A stretch of 64,000 bases of DNA from Sipunculus nudus (GCA_026874595.1 CM049320.1:39122714-39186713), one strand, 5' to 3'. Shown: positions 25,901 to 36,200, numbered from the stretch's first letter. A program made the numbers and translations. The notes: generated from the sequence alone by a model not told the origin.

Positions 25901-28305
25901 AATCCCTTCACAAAAAATTAGTACGGTTATAGCTGATGGGCACGGATATGGGTATGGATATGTAAATGAACGACAAGGAAAACTGCAGAACGTATTAAAG
26001 GTAAAAAAAACTTGGAAAACTTCGAAAGTGTGTATAGTTTAAGGTAACGAGGAAGTTTAAAACCATGATGAGAAGTCATGATCCATGAGGGTATCAGATT
26101 GATAAAGCCTCGAAGTCTATTATGAGCAAAAGAAATCGTTTTAGGGATTCATTCATGTCCAGTCCTGCGTTTTGATCGATAAGCACATGTAACGTATTAA
26201 TATTTATTTTCTAGTCCCTAATCGTATACTTATTAATTTATACAGTCTTATTTTTCTTAACTGTGCCACATGCAAGTTGTTTGCACCCCGGTTCCCCACT
26301 TGCAATAAATCTTATCTTATATCTTCAATATCTCCATGCATGGTGTGTATTATGGTGGTCGTACGTGCCGTATATTAATTGGGCAAATAATCACAGGTTT
26401 AATATAGTTTATATATTACTAACTGTTACAAACGTAGACTGAATATAATGAAGTGTTAATACTTAATTTTTACAGTACACGGTCCTTTACCCAAAAAAGT
26501 AACATTAGCCAGGGAATGCCCGTATATAGCGATATATATGTCGCTTGATTTAAACTCTGCAGCCCGAGTTCTGAAATCACCGTATCCTAATCCGCAAAGA
26601 CGTAGCATTATTTTTTTTAAATGTTTACAATCAGGGAGCTTTTTACCTATCCGTAGACATACCCATGTCCGGACAAATAAGAATGAGCTTTTCTCGTTCA
26701 CTTGAGCAAACAGTGTTTAGGAATCAACCAACACCTAATTATCTCGTTATAAAAAAGAATCTGGATATGGATCTTTCTTCGAAATGGTTCTCAATAAATT
26801 TACTGAGAAACACCTTCCGATGTCATCTGGCGGAAGACCATGAAACTAATTGTCATGGGGAATATACCTGTATATAAAACCGCCTTAGACATATGTGAAT
26901 ACTTGAAAATTCTGGCATCAGAGATGTAATCATATCCCCAAGAAGTTGGTTAAATTCCTTTAAAATAAGTAACCCCCCCCCCCTTAGTCAGGACACCAAC
27001 ACGTAAGAAGTTCATAAGTTTAAAATTTTAATTAATTTGCCTATATTAAGATACAAGATAATAGAGAAATTAATTTCTTGTTTAATCTAAAATAAAATTG
27101 TGTTTTAAATGATCTAAGGAAAGGTTCCGGCGATATCATCATTCAGTTTAACATGGATCCACTAAAGAATAGCTCACTCTTGCTGGAAGCTTAGAATACC
27201 TTAATGTGTTTCCATTTATATACTGAACTAAACATCAAAAAGAATACAAAATTATAAAGACAGTTAATTGATATATGTACTTTTAGATACAACGCTGTGG
27301 CGAGTTTAAAATAATGTACACTATTTAGAACCTAACTTGACTTTAAAATAATTGTTGAGTGTTTTTTTTACGAAGGGTTATTTTGCCAGGAATGTTTAAT
27401 TTTATTTTACCTTTTTATTTTTTGTTTGTTTCCGATAAATCGTGTACAAGGATGAAAGTATATCGCTCAGCGTGAAAGCCACTTTTCAAATCTATGTGCC
27501 GTGCTCTTACGCCCAGGTATATGTATTTTCACATCGGTTTGACGTTAATTTAAAAGATCAGTATGTAAAAGACTCACAACTTCACCTAACAGTTAGCGAA
27601 ACTAATTGGTCACTCTTAAGATAATCATTGTACCATATATACTACATGTAATTATTTAACACTGATATTGCGCTTTTTATTACGCATGCGTAAGCAAGTT
27701 TCGAACAATGCGTTTACTACTTGCGACTGTAGAAGACTCTAGTGTCAATGTAAGGTAGTGAAAAGTGTATTTATTTTACAAGAAAAAGCAAACGAGGAAA
27801 ATATAAAGAATTCTTTGTCATACTGAAGAGAAGTGAAGGACCAGGCTTAAACGTGACGCAGTGGCGGAGTTGCTGAAGCGCCCGCAGGTAAGTGACATCT
27901 GGTGGCAATTTCATAAACTAACATTTTTCTCACGAAAGCGGCACCCCAATGCACATTATCCTGAAATACATAAAAATTAATGTTAAACTTTTTTTTTGGA
28001 TAAACACAAATACCAAAACCTGAGTTTGGAAATGTGTTCTTAACCTTCATAATATATTTGCAAATTTATAAGACCATATACATGGACTACACCTATGCCC
28101 TCATAGACTCCACCTTGCAGCTCATTTGGTGTTTTCTTACTTGTTTTGTGGACGTTCCGTTGAGGAGGGCCATATTCTCTTGTGCCAGCACGTGCAGCCA
28201 GTCATGTAGAAGCTCGGGCTGCATCCCGTGTGTGTCCAGGTTAAACAGGGGCTCTGGCGGACTCCCAAATATTCCCATATGAAGACAATCTCCAGTTGGA
28301 CCCAT
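16633..28305 (-). CDS. CNTD1: CNTD1, cyclin N-terminal domain-containing protein 1 (7 exons, complete)
   Basis: Joining 28305-28141, 25088-24985, 24102-23937, 23360-23198, 22168-22024, 20391-20295 and 16734-16633 (minus) gives 942 nt, 313 aa plus stop. Every junction is AG/GT with matching phase. It aligns end to end with vertebrate CNTD1 (about 330 aa): 'GSEFVFLCCEKL', 'VSCCQLASKLTSHYK' (131-145), 'TTPLTYIETLLEIL' (186-199), 'EADMMLLGASTVCAAAYI' and 'GITKIPCGDILDFASI' occupy the corresponding places. The cyclin fold covers about residues 60-200, with a second helical part to about 300; the C-terminal tail is shorter than in mammals. Known role: a noncanonical cyclin needed in meiotic prophase to designate crossovers (C. 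elegans COSA-1 relative), acting in the nucleus with CDK2-type kinase and E3-ligase factors. The start ATG at 28,305 is the first in frame after a TAA. Confidence 0.9.
16735..18159 (-). other. CNTD1 intron 6, terminal part
   Basis: AT-rich, no exon seen. Contains a short GC-rich island at 16,850-16,980 with 'tccgcagggggcgc' (16,890-16,903), which resembles a CTCF core, and a short (TA) run at 17,218-17,231. Confidence 0.4.
18160..18756 (+). repeat. Family 3 repeat in CNTD1 intron 6 (left of insertion)
   Basis: 'gacctcattaaatatgcgtg' matches the units at 372-790. It is followed by a GGACGGAC stretch (18,418-18,452), then two tandem units of 'aagtgtgacnaaa(t/a)cctaatc', 'cacctgct' and 'gatc(t/c)gag'. 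The second unit is interrupted at 'gatccgag' by the element at 18,760 and resumes at 20,133 ('aaaatttttcgagatatcgcg', compared with 'aaaacttttagagacaccgc' in the uninterrupted unit). Confidence 0.5.
18760..20132. mobile_element. 1.37-kb nonautonomous DNA transposon, PIF/Harbinger-like
   Basis: Terminal sequences are inverted: left AGCCGGCGGCTCCCTAACCG followed by ATTTTATC; right GATAAAATCGGGAAGTGAGC followed by ACCCGGCT. They share AGCCGG, a GCTC and 'CCGATTTTATC'. Flanks carry TAA on both sides (18,757-18,759 and 20,133-20,135), a 3-bp TWA duplication as known for PIF/Harbinger. The ends contain many subterminal CGGCCGATTTT / AAAATCGGC words. The uninterrupted neighbouring unit shows the empty-site sequence. 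No transposase ORF, so it depends on a partner in trans. Confidence 0.65.
20133..20245 (+). repeat. Family 3 repeat, right part after the insertion
   Basis: Resumes the interrupted unit, then a GGACGGACG stretch and 'gatcactatacag' followed by a C-run (20,231-20,241). The tail 'GATCACTATA' parallels the subterminal sequence of families 1 and 2. Confidence 0.5.
20295..20391 (-). CDS. CNTD1: CNTD1 exon 6
   Basis: Residues 248-280 (phase 2 in, phase 0 out). Acceptor GATAG|ATC, donor AAG|GTGATC. Encodes 'EADMMLLGASTVCAAAYIMD', equivalent to 'KEDFMLLAVGIIAASAFIQN'. The frame stays open for more than 100 codons past the donor into intron 6, reaching the transposon TIR at 20,132. Confidence 0.9.
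20392..22023 (-). other. CNTD1 intron 5
   Basis: No exon. Contains a G-run at 21,068-21,084 and, at 21,590-21,940, a family 1 fragment flanked by a G-run (21,590-21,607) and a C-run (21,801-21,814), the latter inside the repeat unit itself. Confidence 0.5.
21590..21940 (-). repeat. Family 1 fragment in CNTD1 intron 5
   Basis: Reverse-oriented family 1 words: 'ctatagcgatc', 'gtccgttaacagggcaca', 'aaattaggtcc', 'ctccgagctatggggctc' and 'attgatcatgg'. The GATCGCTATAG subterminal motif is present (21,632-21,642), but the hairpin next to it is replaced by an unrelated sequence and a G-run. Confidence 0.55.
22024..22168 (-). CDS. CNTD1: CNTD1 exon 5
   Basis: Residues 200-248 (phase 1 in, phase 2 out). 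Acceptor TATAG|GTC, donor CTCAG|GTGCGT. Encodes 'CLLVLDLYYLKRHDIYNSLY' followed by 'NISTENALTSP', matching vertebrate 'CLTLLDLVYLLHEPIYESLL' and 'ASIENSTPS'. Confidence 0.9.
22169..23197 (-). other. CNTD1 intron 4
   Basis: No exon. Holds a (TA)n microsatellite at 22,906-22,956 followed by a short (GT) run. ORFs across it are simple-sequence artefacts. Confidence 0.5.
22906..22956. repeat. (TA)n microsatellite
   Basis: About 50 bp of TA dinucleotide with one TTTA interruption, followed by TGTGTGTG. Confidence 0.9.
23198..23360 (-). CDS. CNTD1: CNTD1 exon 4
   Basis: Residues 146-200 (phase 0 in, phase 1 out). Acceptor TTCAG|ATC, donor CTGG|GTATAG. Encodes 'EIRVLKTVGFKVSVTTPLTY' followed by 'IETLLEIL', the canonical cyclin 'E..vLk.l.F.v..pTP..y.e.lle' segment. 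A short array of TACGTCAC-containing repeats lies just 5' in intron 3. Confidence 0.93.
23400..23535. repeat. Short tandem array with TACGTCACAC units in CNTD1 intron 3
   Basis: Units of roughly 45 bp containing 'ttgtacgtcacac' and '(t/g)tc(a/t)aatatt(a/t)tt'. 'tacgtcacac' occurs at about 23,411, 23,456 and 23,515, plus a 'gcgtcacac' variant near 23,424. Each carries a CREB/CREM half site (TGACG on the minus strand). The array lies 40 bp upstream of the exon 4 acceptor. Confidence 0.6.
23937..24102 (-). CDS. CNTD1: CNTD1 exon 3
   Basis: Residues 90-145 (phase 2 in, phase 0 out). Acceptor AACCAG|GTTC. Contains 'RAVSCCQLASKLTSHYK', the best conserved block of the family. The donor is AAG|GTCTTT, a weak match beyond the GT, yet the homology and phase require it, because the next exon resumes at the residue equivalent to vertebrate 'KIIS'. 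Confidence 0.9.
24985..25088 (-). CDS. CNTD1: CNTD1 exon 2
   Basis: Residues 56-90 (phase 0 in, phase 2 out). Acceptor TTACAG|GGC, donor CAA|GTGAGT. Encodes 'GLFKTGVGSEFVFLCCEK' followed by 'LALEIFDK'-type helix sequence, matching 'GRFREPQIVEFVFLLSEQ' and 'AVEILER' in vertebrates. This is the start of the cyclin box. Confidence 0.9.
25089..28140 (-). other. CNTD1 intron 1
   Basis: No further CNTD1 exon is needed or seen. Includes G/C runs at 25,448-25,470, 25,505-25,520 and 25,565-25,580, a C-run near 26,972-26,981, and the candidate plus-strand first exon ending at 27,887. Confidence 0.45.
27675..27887 (+). other. Candidate plus-strand first exon inside CNTD1 intron 1
   Basis: A strong donor, CCCGCAG|GTAAGTG, ends a locally GC-richer stretch at 27,887. 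About 200 bp upstream lies 'ttacgcatgcgtaa' (27,679-27,692), a palindrome similar to the NRF1 core. There is no long ORF, so it would be a 5'UTR or noncoding exon running antisense across CNTD1 exon 1. It could be the distal promoter of the plus-strand gene at 47-61 kb. The transcription start is not defined by sequence alone. Confidence 0.25.
28141..28305 (-). CDS. CNTD1: CNTD1 exon 1 (coding part)
   Basis: Encodes residues 1-55, MGPTGDCLHMG... to ...GTSTKQ. The donor is CAA|GTAAGA, phase 0. The segment 'LLHDWLHVLAQEN' corresponds to the N-terminal helix 'LLHLAQQNE' of mammalian CNTD1. The start is chosen as the first ATG after the in-frame TAA near 28,371; a second in-frame Met at residue 10 is an alternative. 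The N-terminus is the least conserved part, so the start is less certain than the rest. Confidence 0.8.
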
Positions 28306-29250
28306 AATCTCCTCTGTATCAGATTTATGAAAATAAGCGAACGATATAAATTTATTTAACTGTAATATTTTAAATATTAAAGAAATAATACCAATGCGAG
28401 ATATGATCTGTATAAAATGTGTACATTGTATTTGATGTGATTGTATACAAAATGATTATACATGGCTTTCAGGAACGCGGGGTTAAGTGTTTCTGTCTCT
28501 GATGCCTGAAATCTCTTACGGATGCTTGGTTTTCAGTGTCCAAGCGTCCGATGGGACGCGCGAATTTCTGGTTACTTTAATTTTTTAAAATTCTAATTAA
28601 GCATCCTGTAGTAGTCAATGACCATTTACCGGGTGCCTCAACCGAACCCGTTATAGCAGTGTAAACGACGCGTTGATAACTGGGGGCTTATATTTCGCTA
28701 TAAGCAAATATCCATATGATGACACGATTTCTATTCATATAATGATATAATAATTACATAAAATACGAAAAAGATCCAATCTAATTCTACATAACCATCA
28801 AACTTGAACACATATGTCATCTTCGCTTGGGACGCTCTAAACTCAGATTGGACTCCCCAAAAGTTTTGCCTGAGTTTCCAGGACTCTTCAAATTTTCTTC
28901 CAGTTGATAGCCGTGGCTTTATACATAGATGTCACGGTCGCAGCCATGATACAGTATAACCACACAATTAAAACATTTTCATAAAACTGAAAGATCTCAA
29001 ACCTCTCCTACATGCCCAGAGGTGTTGCCACACTTGGAAAGTACAATTATAGCAGATACACCAACATATTGTTAACCGTATCTTTCAGAGAAAAGTCTGG
29101 TCTTTACCCATAAAATCCCTAACTTCTAGGCTGTTTAAAACTTTCCGTTAATAAGCCCACATTTTACTTAAAACATTTGCATTTACTGGTTTTAACTACA
29201 ATATCGGCCAATGATAATAGAAGTTGTGTAATGGCTGAATCACACGAGCA
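28306..29250. other. CNTD1 upstream region
   Basis: No gene recognised. The CNTD1 promoter must lie here or within exon 1's 5'UTR. I see no convincing TATA box or initiator. A CpG-richer patch at 28,480-28,690 is the best promoter candidate. Confidence 0.35.
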
Positions 29251-29565
29251 ATCACTTGTAGTAAGGCCTGGACTGTGCACTGATGTATGCTACACAAACG
29301 ATTGCAGGCGGCACCAATAAACTATCCAAGACGTATAGAAAATTGGAAATTAAATATATCAAGCCAAAATACATCAAGCCCTTCCCGAGATATATGTGCT
29401 TTCCAAATAAAATAGATGCATAGGTGCATGCCACACTCGAAAAAAAATGTAGGTAGCACCACCAGTCTGTTATAAATAAAACTATCTAAGTTCTGTGGAC
29501 ATGTAAACGTGCAGGCCGATATGTCCAGCCGCTCCTGAGATATGAGTATGAATGTAAACTACAAA
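29251..29565 (+). repeat. Family 4 degenerate repeat, left of element A
   Basis: Words 'gtaggt(a/g)gc(a/g)cca(c/t)cagtct', 'ggccgatatgtc', 'ctcctgagatatga' and 'atgtaaactac' recur at 31,470-31,860, and related words at 33,575-34,010, 34,690-34,800 and 34,990-35,120. The block ends in a poly(A) run at 29,562-29,584 where element A begins. Confidence 0.45.
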
Positions 29566-29584
29566 AAAAAAAAAAAAAAAAAAA

Positions 29585-31462
29585 TGACCCATGGGTCATG
29601 ACGCTCAGCTGACCGGGAAGAGATTTGCAAAAGGAAATTTTATCATCTGAATGGTAGTATATAACCATTCAACTGAAGCATTAAACAGATTAACCAACGG
29701 GCTGAAATTGTGTCTGTATTAATATATCTCAAAAATAGAGAAAAAATGCGTAGACTTTAAAAAAATACAGGTGGCTCCACCAGTCTGCAGAAACTAATAA
29801 AAACACTTAATGGTCAATATCCATGCAAAGAAGCATGGTGGTCTCTGGATTAGTTGTTCAGATACTTCAGCTTTTGTATAAACTTTTCCATTATTCTGAG
29901 GGATACTTTGGAGTCCTATAGCTTGAAGGATATGGGTAACAGAGACCTTATTTCAGGTTTCCACTGACACTTTTCATAGGCCTCCTTGCATGACAAGAAT
30001 GAAGTTTCTAGGTCCAGTTGTTACAATTTGTACCCTGTTGACAGATAACCACATCTTTAAAGGTGTCAAAAAAAGAGAAAATAATTCGTAAAAAATTGAA
30101 AAAAATAGAGGTGGCGCACCCAGTCTGCTGAAACTGATGGAACAGGTCATGATCAATATGTATGCCGAAAATCATGACCATCAGTGTTGTAGTTATTGAG
30201 ATACTGCAGTTTTTGTATCAAATTTTCCATTATTCTGGGGGGTAATTTGAAACCATACAGCTTAAAGAATATGGGAAACAGAGACCTAATTTCAGGTTTC
30301 CATGGAGACTTTTCATGGGTCTCCCTGTGTGTCAAGAATGAAGATTCTTGGTCCAGTTTTAATGATTTGTGCCCTGTTAACAGATGTTCAAAACTTTAAA
30401 GGTCTCAAAAATAGAGAAAAAATTCGTAAAAAAACCCGTGGTGCCACCAGTCTGCAGAAACTAATGAAACACTCCACTATCAATATCCATGAAAACAATT
30501 ATGGTGATCTCTGCATTAGTTGTTCAGATACTTCAGCTTTTGTATCAAATTTTCCATTATTCTGAGCAGTACTTCGGAGTGCCATAGCTCAAAGGATATG
30601 GGTAGCAGAGACCTAATTTCAGGTTTCCATGGAGACTTATCATGGATCTCCCTGTGTTTCAAGAATGAAGATTCTAGGTGCAGTCTTTATGATTTGTGCC
30701 CTGTTAACAGCTGTTCACATTTTTAAAGGTCTCAAAAATAGAGAAAACCATTCGTAAAAAATCGAAAATTACAGGTGGCTCCACCAGTCTGCAGGAACTG
30801 ATGGAACATCTCATGATCAATACGTATGCCAAAATTCATGACCATCAGTCAAGTAGTTAAAGAGATATTGAAGTTTTTGTATGAAAATTTTTACTTTTAT
30901 GGGGCGTACTTTGGGGCCCCATAGCTCGAAGGATATGGGTAACAGAGATCTAATTTATGGTTTCCATGGAGACTTTTAATAGGTCTCTCAGTGTGTCGAG
31001 AATGAAGATTCTAGGTCCAGCGGTTACGATTTGTGCCACGTTAACAAATGACAGCATCTTTAAACGTCTCAAAAATAGAGGAAAAAATCGTAAAATAATC
31101 GAAATATACAGGTAGCGCCACCAATCTGCAGAAACTGATGGAACATCTCATGATCAATATGTATGCCAAAAATCATGACCGTCGGTGATGTAGTTAATCA
31201 GATATTGAAGTTTTTGTATGAATTTTTTTACTATTCTGGGGGGTACTTTGGGGCCCAATAGCTCAAAGGATATGGGTAACAGAGACTTAATTCCAGGTTT
31301 CCTAGGAGATTTTTTATGGACCTCTCTGGATGTAAAGTAAGAAGATTCCAGGTCCAGCGGTTACTATTTGTGCCTTGTTAACGGACAGACGGCCGGATGG
31401 CCGGACGGACGACGGACAAAGAGTGATCGCTATAGCTCAGATGACTTACAGTCAGCTGAGCT
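29585..31462 (+). mobile_element. Element A: complete 1.88-kb family 1 (Helentron/HINE-like) element
   Basis: Left end: palindrome TGACCCATGGGTCA, then TGACGCTCAGCTGAC. Right end: GGACGGAC-rich stretch (31,383-31,418), 'gtgatcgctatag' and a 29-nt hairpin at 31,434-31,462 (AGCTCAGATGAC...GTCAGCTGAGCT), followed by AAAA. The core is five tandem units of about 337 bp: marker 'atggg(t/a)a(a/g)cagaga' at 29,932, 30,271, 30,598, 30,935 and 31,272. GCTCAGCTGAC near the left end is inverted as GTCAGCTGAGC at the right. There is no protein. Hairpin end, subterminal inverted repeats and tandem core match nonautonomous Helentron/'pearl'-type elements; family assignment is inference. Confidence 0.7.
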
Positions 31463-31468
31463 AAAAAA

Positions 31469-31890
31469 CAATTGTAGGTGGCGCCATCAGTCTTGATAAA
31501 TTGTATGCATATGATAACAATTCAGGCCTAAATGTCAAATCACTCCTGAGATATGAGCACTGGATGTACCCTACGGGAAAACGATTTTAGGTTGAGCCAC
31601 CAGGCTTGTTTACGAGAAAGGTATCCAAAATGTATGTGCATGCATAATTTCAGGGCCGATACGTCAAACCACACCTGGATCTTCGTAATGCAAAACCAAA
31701 GATTGTCTGTGACACGGCCAAACATGTGTAAGAAAACAAAATTTCACGCAATATTTCATGTCGATACGTCTAACTACTCCTAAGATATGAACCTGGATGT
31801 ATGCTACGCAAAAACGAGTGTGGGTTCAAGGGACAATCTTCAATTAACAGACGACAGATATCGAAAGAGCGCCCCCCCCCCCCCAATGAA
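31469..31890 (+). repeat. Family 4 degenerate repeat, right of element A
   Basis: Three rough units with 'gttgagccaccag', 'tcc(t)gagatatgagcactgga' and 'atgtacgctacg(c)aaaac'-type words, ending with a C-run at 31,872-31,884. Element A appears to have inserted within or next to an array of this family, as matching sequence flanks both sides. Confidence 0.45.
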
Positions 31891-33230
31891 AATGCATTTT
31901 TTCTTCAAGCTGATATCTTAATAGTTTAATCAAATTATTTAGAATGATAAGAGATACCTACTGAAAACAAAATCAGAATACAGATATATATTTCATGCAT
32001 TCCCTTAATTACACGTAAGCTGAATATGGACACCCTTTATGTTTACTGTCTGTACACCTCTGCTTATAAAGTTCCATATCTATTACTATTAACACCTACA
32101 AGCTGCATACCCGTTCATCTCACAATTCTTTGATTCTAAAACTTCCCCCCAACATTTTGGTTGATGTTAACCAGGGATTACCAGAACTTGAACTATACTA
32201 GTATCTCTTGGCATGATGTATTTAATGTCAATGAATTTCTGCCATGTCAGAAATAATAGCTTTGCACAACTTATAAGGTAAAATGGTTCAGTTCAAGTTC
32301 TCATTATTTGAGCAAAACCGTGATATATTTGCACAAGGAGACGTTCACCTGGCTATTGCTTACAAATGCATCCGACCCTTCTCACATTTGTGTAAAATCC
32401 AGTAGCAAGAATGTTTACGGTTGTTCATATGTCTATCAACAGATGGCAGTACAGATCAAAATAATATTTCGTTTCGACCACAACACGCACAATATTTTGA
32501 AACGATAGGCAGACAAAATAACGTAATAGTTTGTATAAATCTAACTAGTAATTGTTCCGAACATCAAGTAAAGCTAAACCTATGTTAATGAACAACTGAT
32601 TTATATGAATGCAGAATAAAGAGGATGGTTAAAGCACCATAAAAACGTAATTCCCAAAACATTCCGCTCAGGTCAATGCTTCAAATATCCGATGACACCC
32701 ATGAAAAGTATATTTAATTAAATTTTGAGGGGTAGGAACGAGTAGCGTAAAAATGATGGTAAAAATGTGGTGAATTGTTGGTGTAAAAATAACAAGGCCT
32801 ACAGGCCTAATGCGAACCTGTGCAAAGTCTGGGAGTATGAATGGAGGTTTATTTTTTAAAATTTAATCTTGATCCTCTTATGTCCTGCATATCTTCCCTA
32901 GTCATTATGATTTCAGCAAAATGGCCGTTTCAGACCTGCAAGTTTCGGACTAGGACATTTTAAAACTAGGATGTATCAGTCAGGATTTTTCAGACATGTT
33001 CTTTTTGCAAGGGAGGATTATTGAGACAGATGAACGGACAATTTGGCAGCATGGTTTCGGAGAAGAACATTTTTTAATGTTTTTTAGCTTCTTCCCTATA
33101 AAATCTAAGAAAATGCAGTTAGCACCATTGCATAAGCACACAGTTTCGCTAAAAATGCAAACCAAGTTTTTTGAAACAGTTCAAAGATAAGAGTTTCAAT
33201 AGTTCTAATCTGGGCATTCTGCGTCTGGAC
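31891..33230. other. Intergenic DNA, no gene recognised
   Basis: No exon. 'caacagatggcagt' at 32,437-32,450 resembles a CTCF core. ORFs in both strands at 32,980-33,190 overlap each other and have no recognisable content. Confidence 0.35.
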
Positions 33231-33233
33231 GAT

Positions 33234-33290
33234 GTGTCTAGACGTCTAGACGCTGTGTCTAGACGTCTAGACACATTGTCTAGACACCAG
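33234..33290. repeat. Tandem 20-bp perfect or near-perfect palindromes
   Basis: GTGTCTAGACGTCTAGACGC (33,234-33,253) and GTGTCTAGACGTCTAGACAC (33,255-33,274), the second a perfect 20-bp palindrome, repeat with 21-bp spacing. A third half-copy 'attgtctagacacc' follows. Confidence 0.85.
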
Positions 33291-36200
33291 ACAGAGCCAG
33301 GTCAGTTGCCATGGTGATGTCTGGACCCCACCTGGTTGTACTGAGTGACCTCTTGACTTGGCTGCCGAAACTCAGCATGTTGTCAAATCTGTTTTCAAAC
33401 ACAGAAAACCTTTTTAAAAGCTTCATTTACCCAATCTATTCTTATAAAACAGGCAGTACCCTACCATAGAATAATTCTTGTAAAGTTTAAACCAATCAGC
33501 TTAACAGTTTCATCATAAAACAGTGTATAAGCTAGAAGAGTCTAAATTTACATTTTCGCTTGTAAAAAACAGATCAATGTAGGTGGCGCCACTAATACCT
33601 CAATTTCGGATATGACATATGTGACAAACATTGGCATAAAATTTGGTGATGATAGCTCTGGCCGTTTCTGCGACTGAAATTTGAGTGTGCTTTTTTGGAC
33701 AGATGACTAAGTTCAGCCTCCTGTAACTCGGCCAAAATATCCGAACTGGAACCATTCGAACAAACTTGAGAGAGATTGTTCCAGGGATCATTTCTGTGAA
33801 ATATGGGACAATTTGGCTGGACAGTTTCAGAGAAGAAGATTTTTAAAGCTTTTTCAGCTTTTCCCCATAAAATCTAAGAAATTTCAGTTAGAAAAAATAA
33901 ACAAAATCCGAAAGAGTTTTTCAGATGACTGATTATTTGCAAAAAAATTTGATGATGCTAGCTCCTGCCGTTTTTGAGTTTGCTATGGTTAACGTACAGA
34001 CGACGCACCATCGCATAAGCTCACTGTTTCGCTAAAAAGGAACACAATTTAAGTACAATGTACCATAAATTGCCAGAGCGGCTGAACCCAAAGCCAGCAA
34101 ACCTGATATTTTAACAGAAATAAGTGTGCTCGATGACCAGCACGCGCGAAACATAATTATATCGTTTTTTAATCCACTGCTTTTTATTTTTACCCAATAA
34201 ACCTATTAATGGGTGATTGTTATAACTACCTGTAGTTTAACTAATATATACTGACCGAATGAAAATGTAGTAAGCCTTCCGACCGCTCCCCAGGCGTAAT
34301 TTTGAAATTTTGATTACGGAGATGTCACCTAGCCCAGCAAGAAGTCAATCAAGCGCTGCCAACATGCATGTCCACGTGGCAAGCAGAGACGTCCGAGGAG
34401 TCCGGAGAACAACAGCATCCACAGTGCAATACATATTAGCGATTACTGATCCACAAAGAATCTCCACGTATCACACTGCTATAGTTTCAGTTAAAAAATC
34501 TCAGTTAAATCATCACCACCGAATTATTATTGAAAAATTAAAAAGAAATTCCATATGACATCGATCAAGTGAAGAGACATTACAGCAAATCTTTTTTATA
34601 TGATATGAAAACTAAAGTTTCCATCCGCAGAGAGTTTTATATGAATATGGAAAAAATCATTTCAGATCACAGAAGTATGTTAACACATGAGGTACCATCT
34701 GCAGCTCAAAATCACGTAACAGTCATATGATAAATATCCTGTAAAATTTGGTGCCGAAAGCTATAGCTGTCCCTGAGATTTGTGTTTGTAACAGACTTAT
34801 ATATATTATGGAAACACAAACAGAAACGGAACCAAATTTAAGCTTCCGTAAAGACACCAATTAATACATGTTACAACGTTAATCAGTTCATAAAAATTAA
34901 TTCCTTTTCCACTTAGAATTGTCTTCATGGAATGAAATCTTAAGTGTTTTCCCCCCGACTTGTTTATACCTAAAAGTGAAAAAAAATATCATTTCAGATC
35001 AGAGGGACTATATTGACATATGTGAGCTATGTGCAGCTCAAAATCAACCACATCAAAAATATTCCGGTAATATTCGGTTCTGATATAATGACAGCTGCGG
35101 TCATTCCTGGGATATTTGAAAATGTCTGTAACAAAAATAATGCATGCATACACATTAAATTGTCAAACTTTGAGATTGGCCTAATTTGTAGTCCAATAAA
35201 AACGCCCCCTTCTACTCAATTCATGCTCATTTCCCCTTTTACTAAGGAACTGCATGTTTATTATATACTATATACATGAAAGCCAAAATACTGATAGGCC
35301 TACTGCATGCATGACTTGATAATTACTTGGTTTTGCAGAAAGGATGTCAACGTAGGTTGAACAATCAAAAGGTTATTTTAGTGCGGCCCATATATCTTAA
35401 AAATTTCATGGTGGTCGGCATAAGCTAAATCAAAACTTACAACATATAAGATAAGTGAAGATAAACGACTCTTAGGAAAAAGAGGTCAAGCAGAGAATAT
35501 TTCATTTTACACGAGCACGTGCATGGTTCAGCCTGTGTTAACACATAAATTTGTACGGTGAAATCAACAAATTTTGATTTCCTGTAAAGACTGAAAACTT
35601 CTCTGATATCAGCGATATAACCTGGGCAACTAAGCATGGCAAACAGATTAATTTATTTTAAATATCTATGTAATAATATTTAATACAATAACGAAGGCCA
35701 TTTTCATATATTCATAAAGGGTCCAATTATTTAATAGTTTTTACTTCGAGGTCCTAGATATTTTTATGCTTATAGCCTGTATTACTTAAAAAATTGCTTC
35801 TCTCACCATCTCACGTAACAGTACGTACATGCATGACATACATGTCCTGTTCATGAACGCTTTCATTAAATACTTCAGCTGTCAATCGGTCAACTTTTTT
35901 GAACACCCACTAATTAGAGATACGATCCTTCACTATCATTCTCTTCTGAGTAGAGGGGTTACCACAGCTCTTCTGTCTTATGTTTCAAGGAAAAGAGCGA
36001 ACTTACTGGATCTGAGTGGTGGTAAATCAAATGTCGGACTACATTAACCAAGTAGGCCTATAACATATTGGTCGGTTGTCAGTATGTGCAAGATAGTTTA
36101 CAATTCTACCACTAGATGGCAGTAAAGATTTGTAACACCAGGCACAGACGAGAAATGCAATATACCAATACCAAATATAACCAGGGTAAACCACCATTTA

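Noticed and set aside
30196-30726. Plus-strand ORFs with shared peptide words (e.g. MGNRDLISGFHGDFSW)
   Set aside because: Shared peptides come from the ~337-bp noncoding core units of element A; the same words appear reversed in element B.
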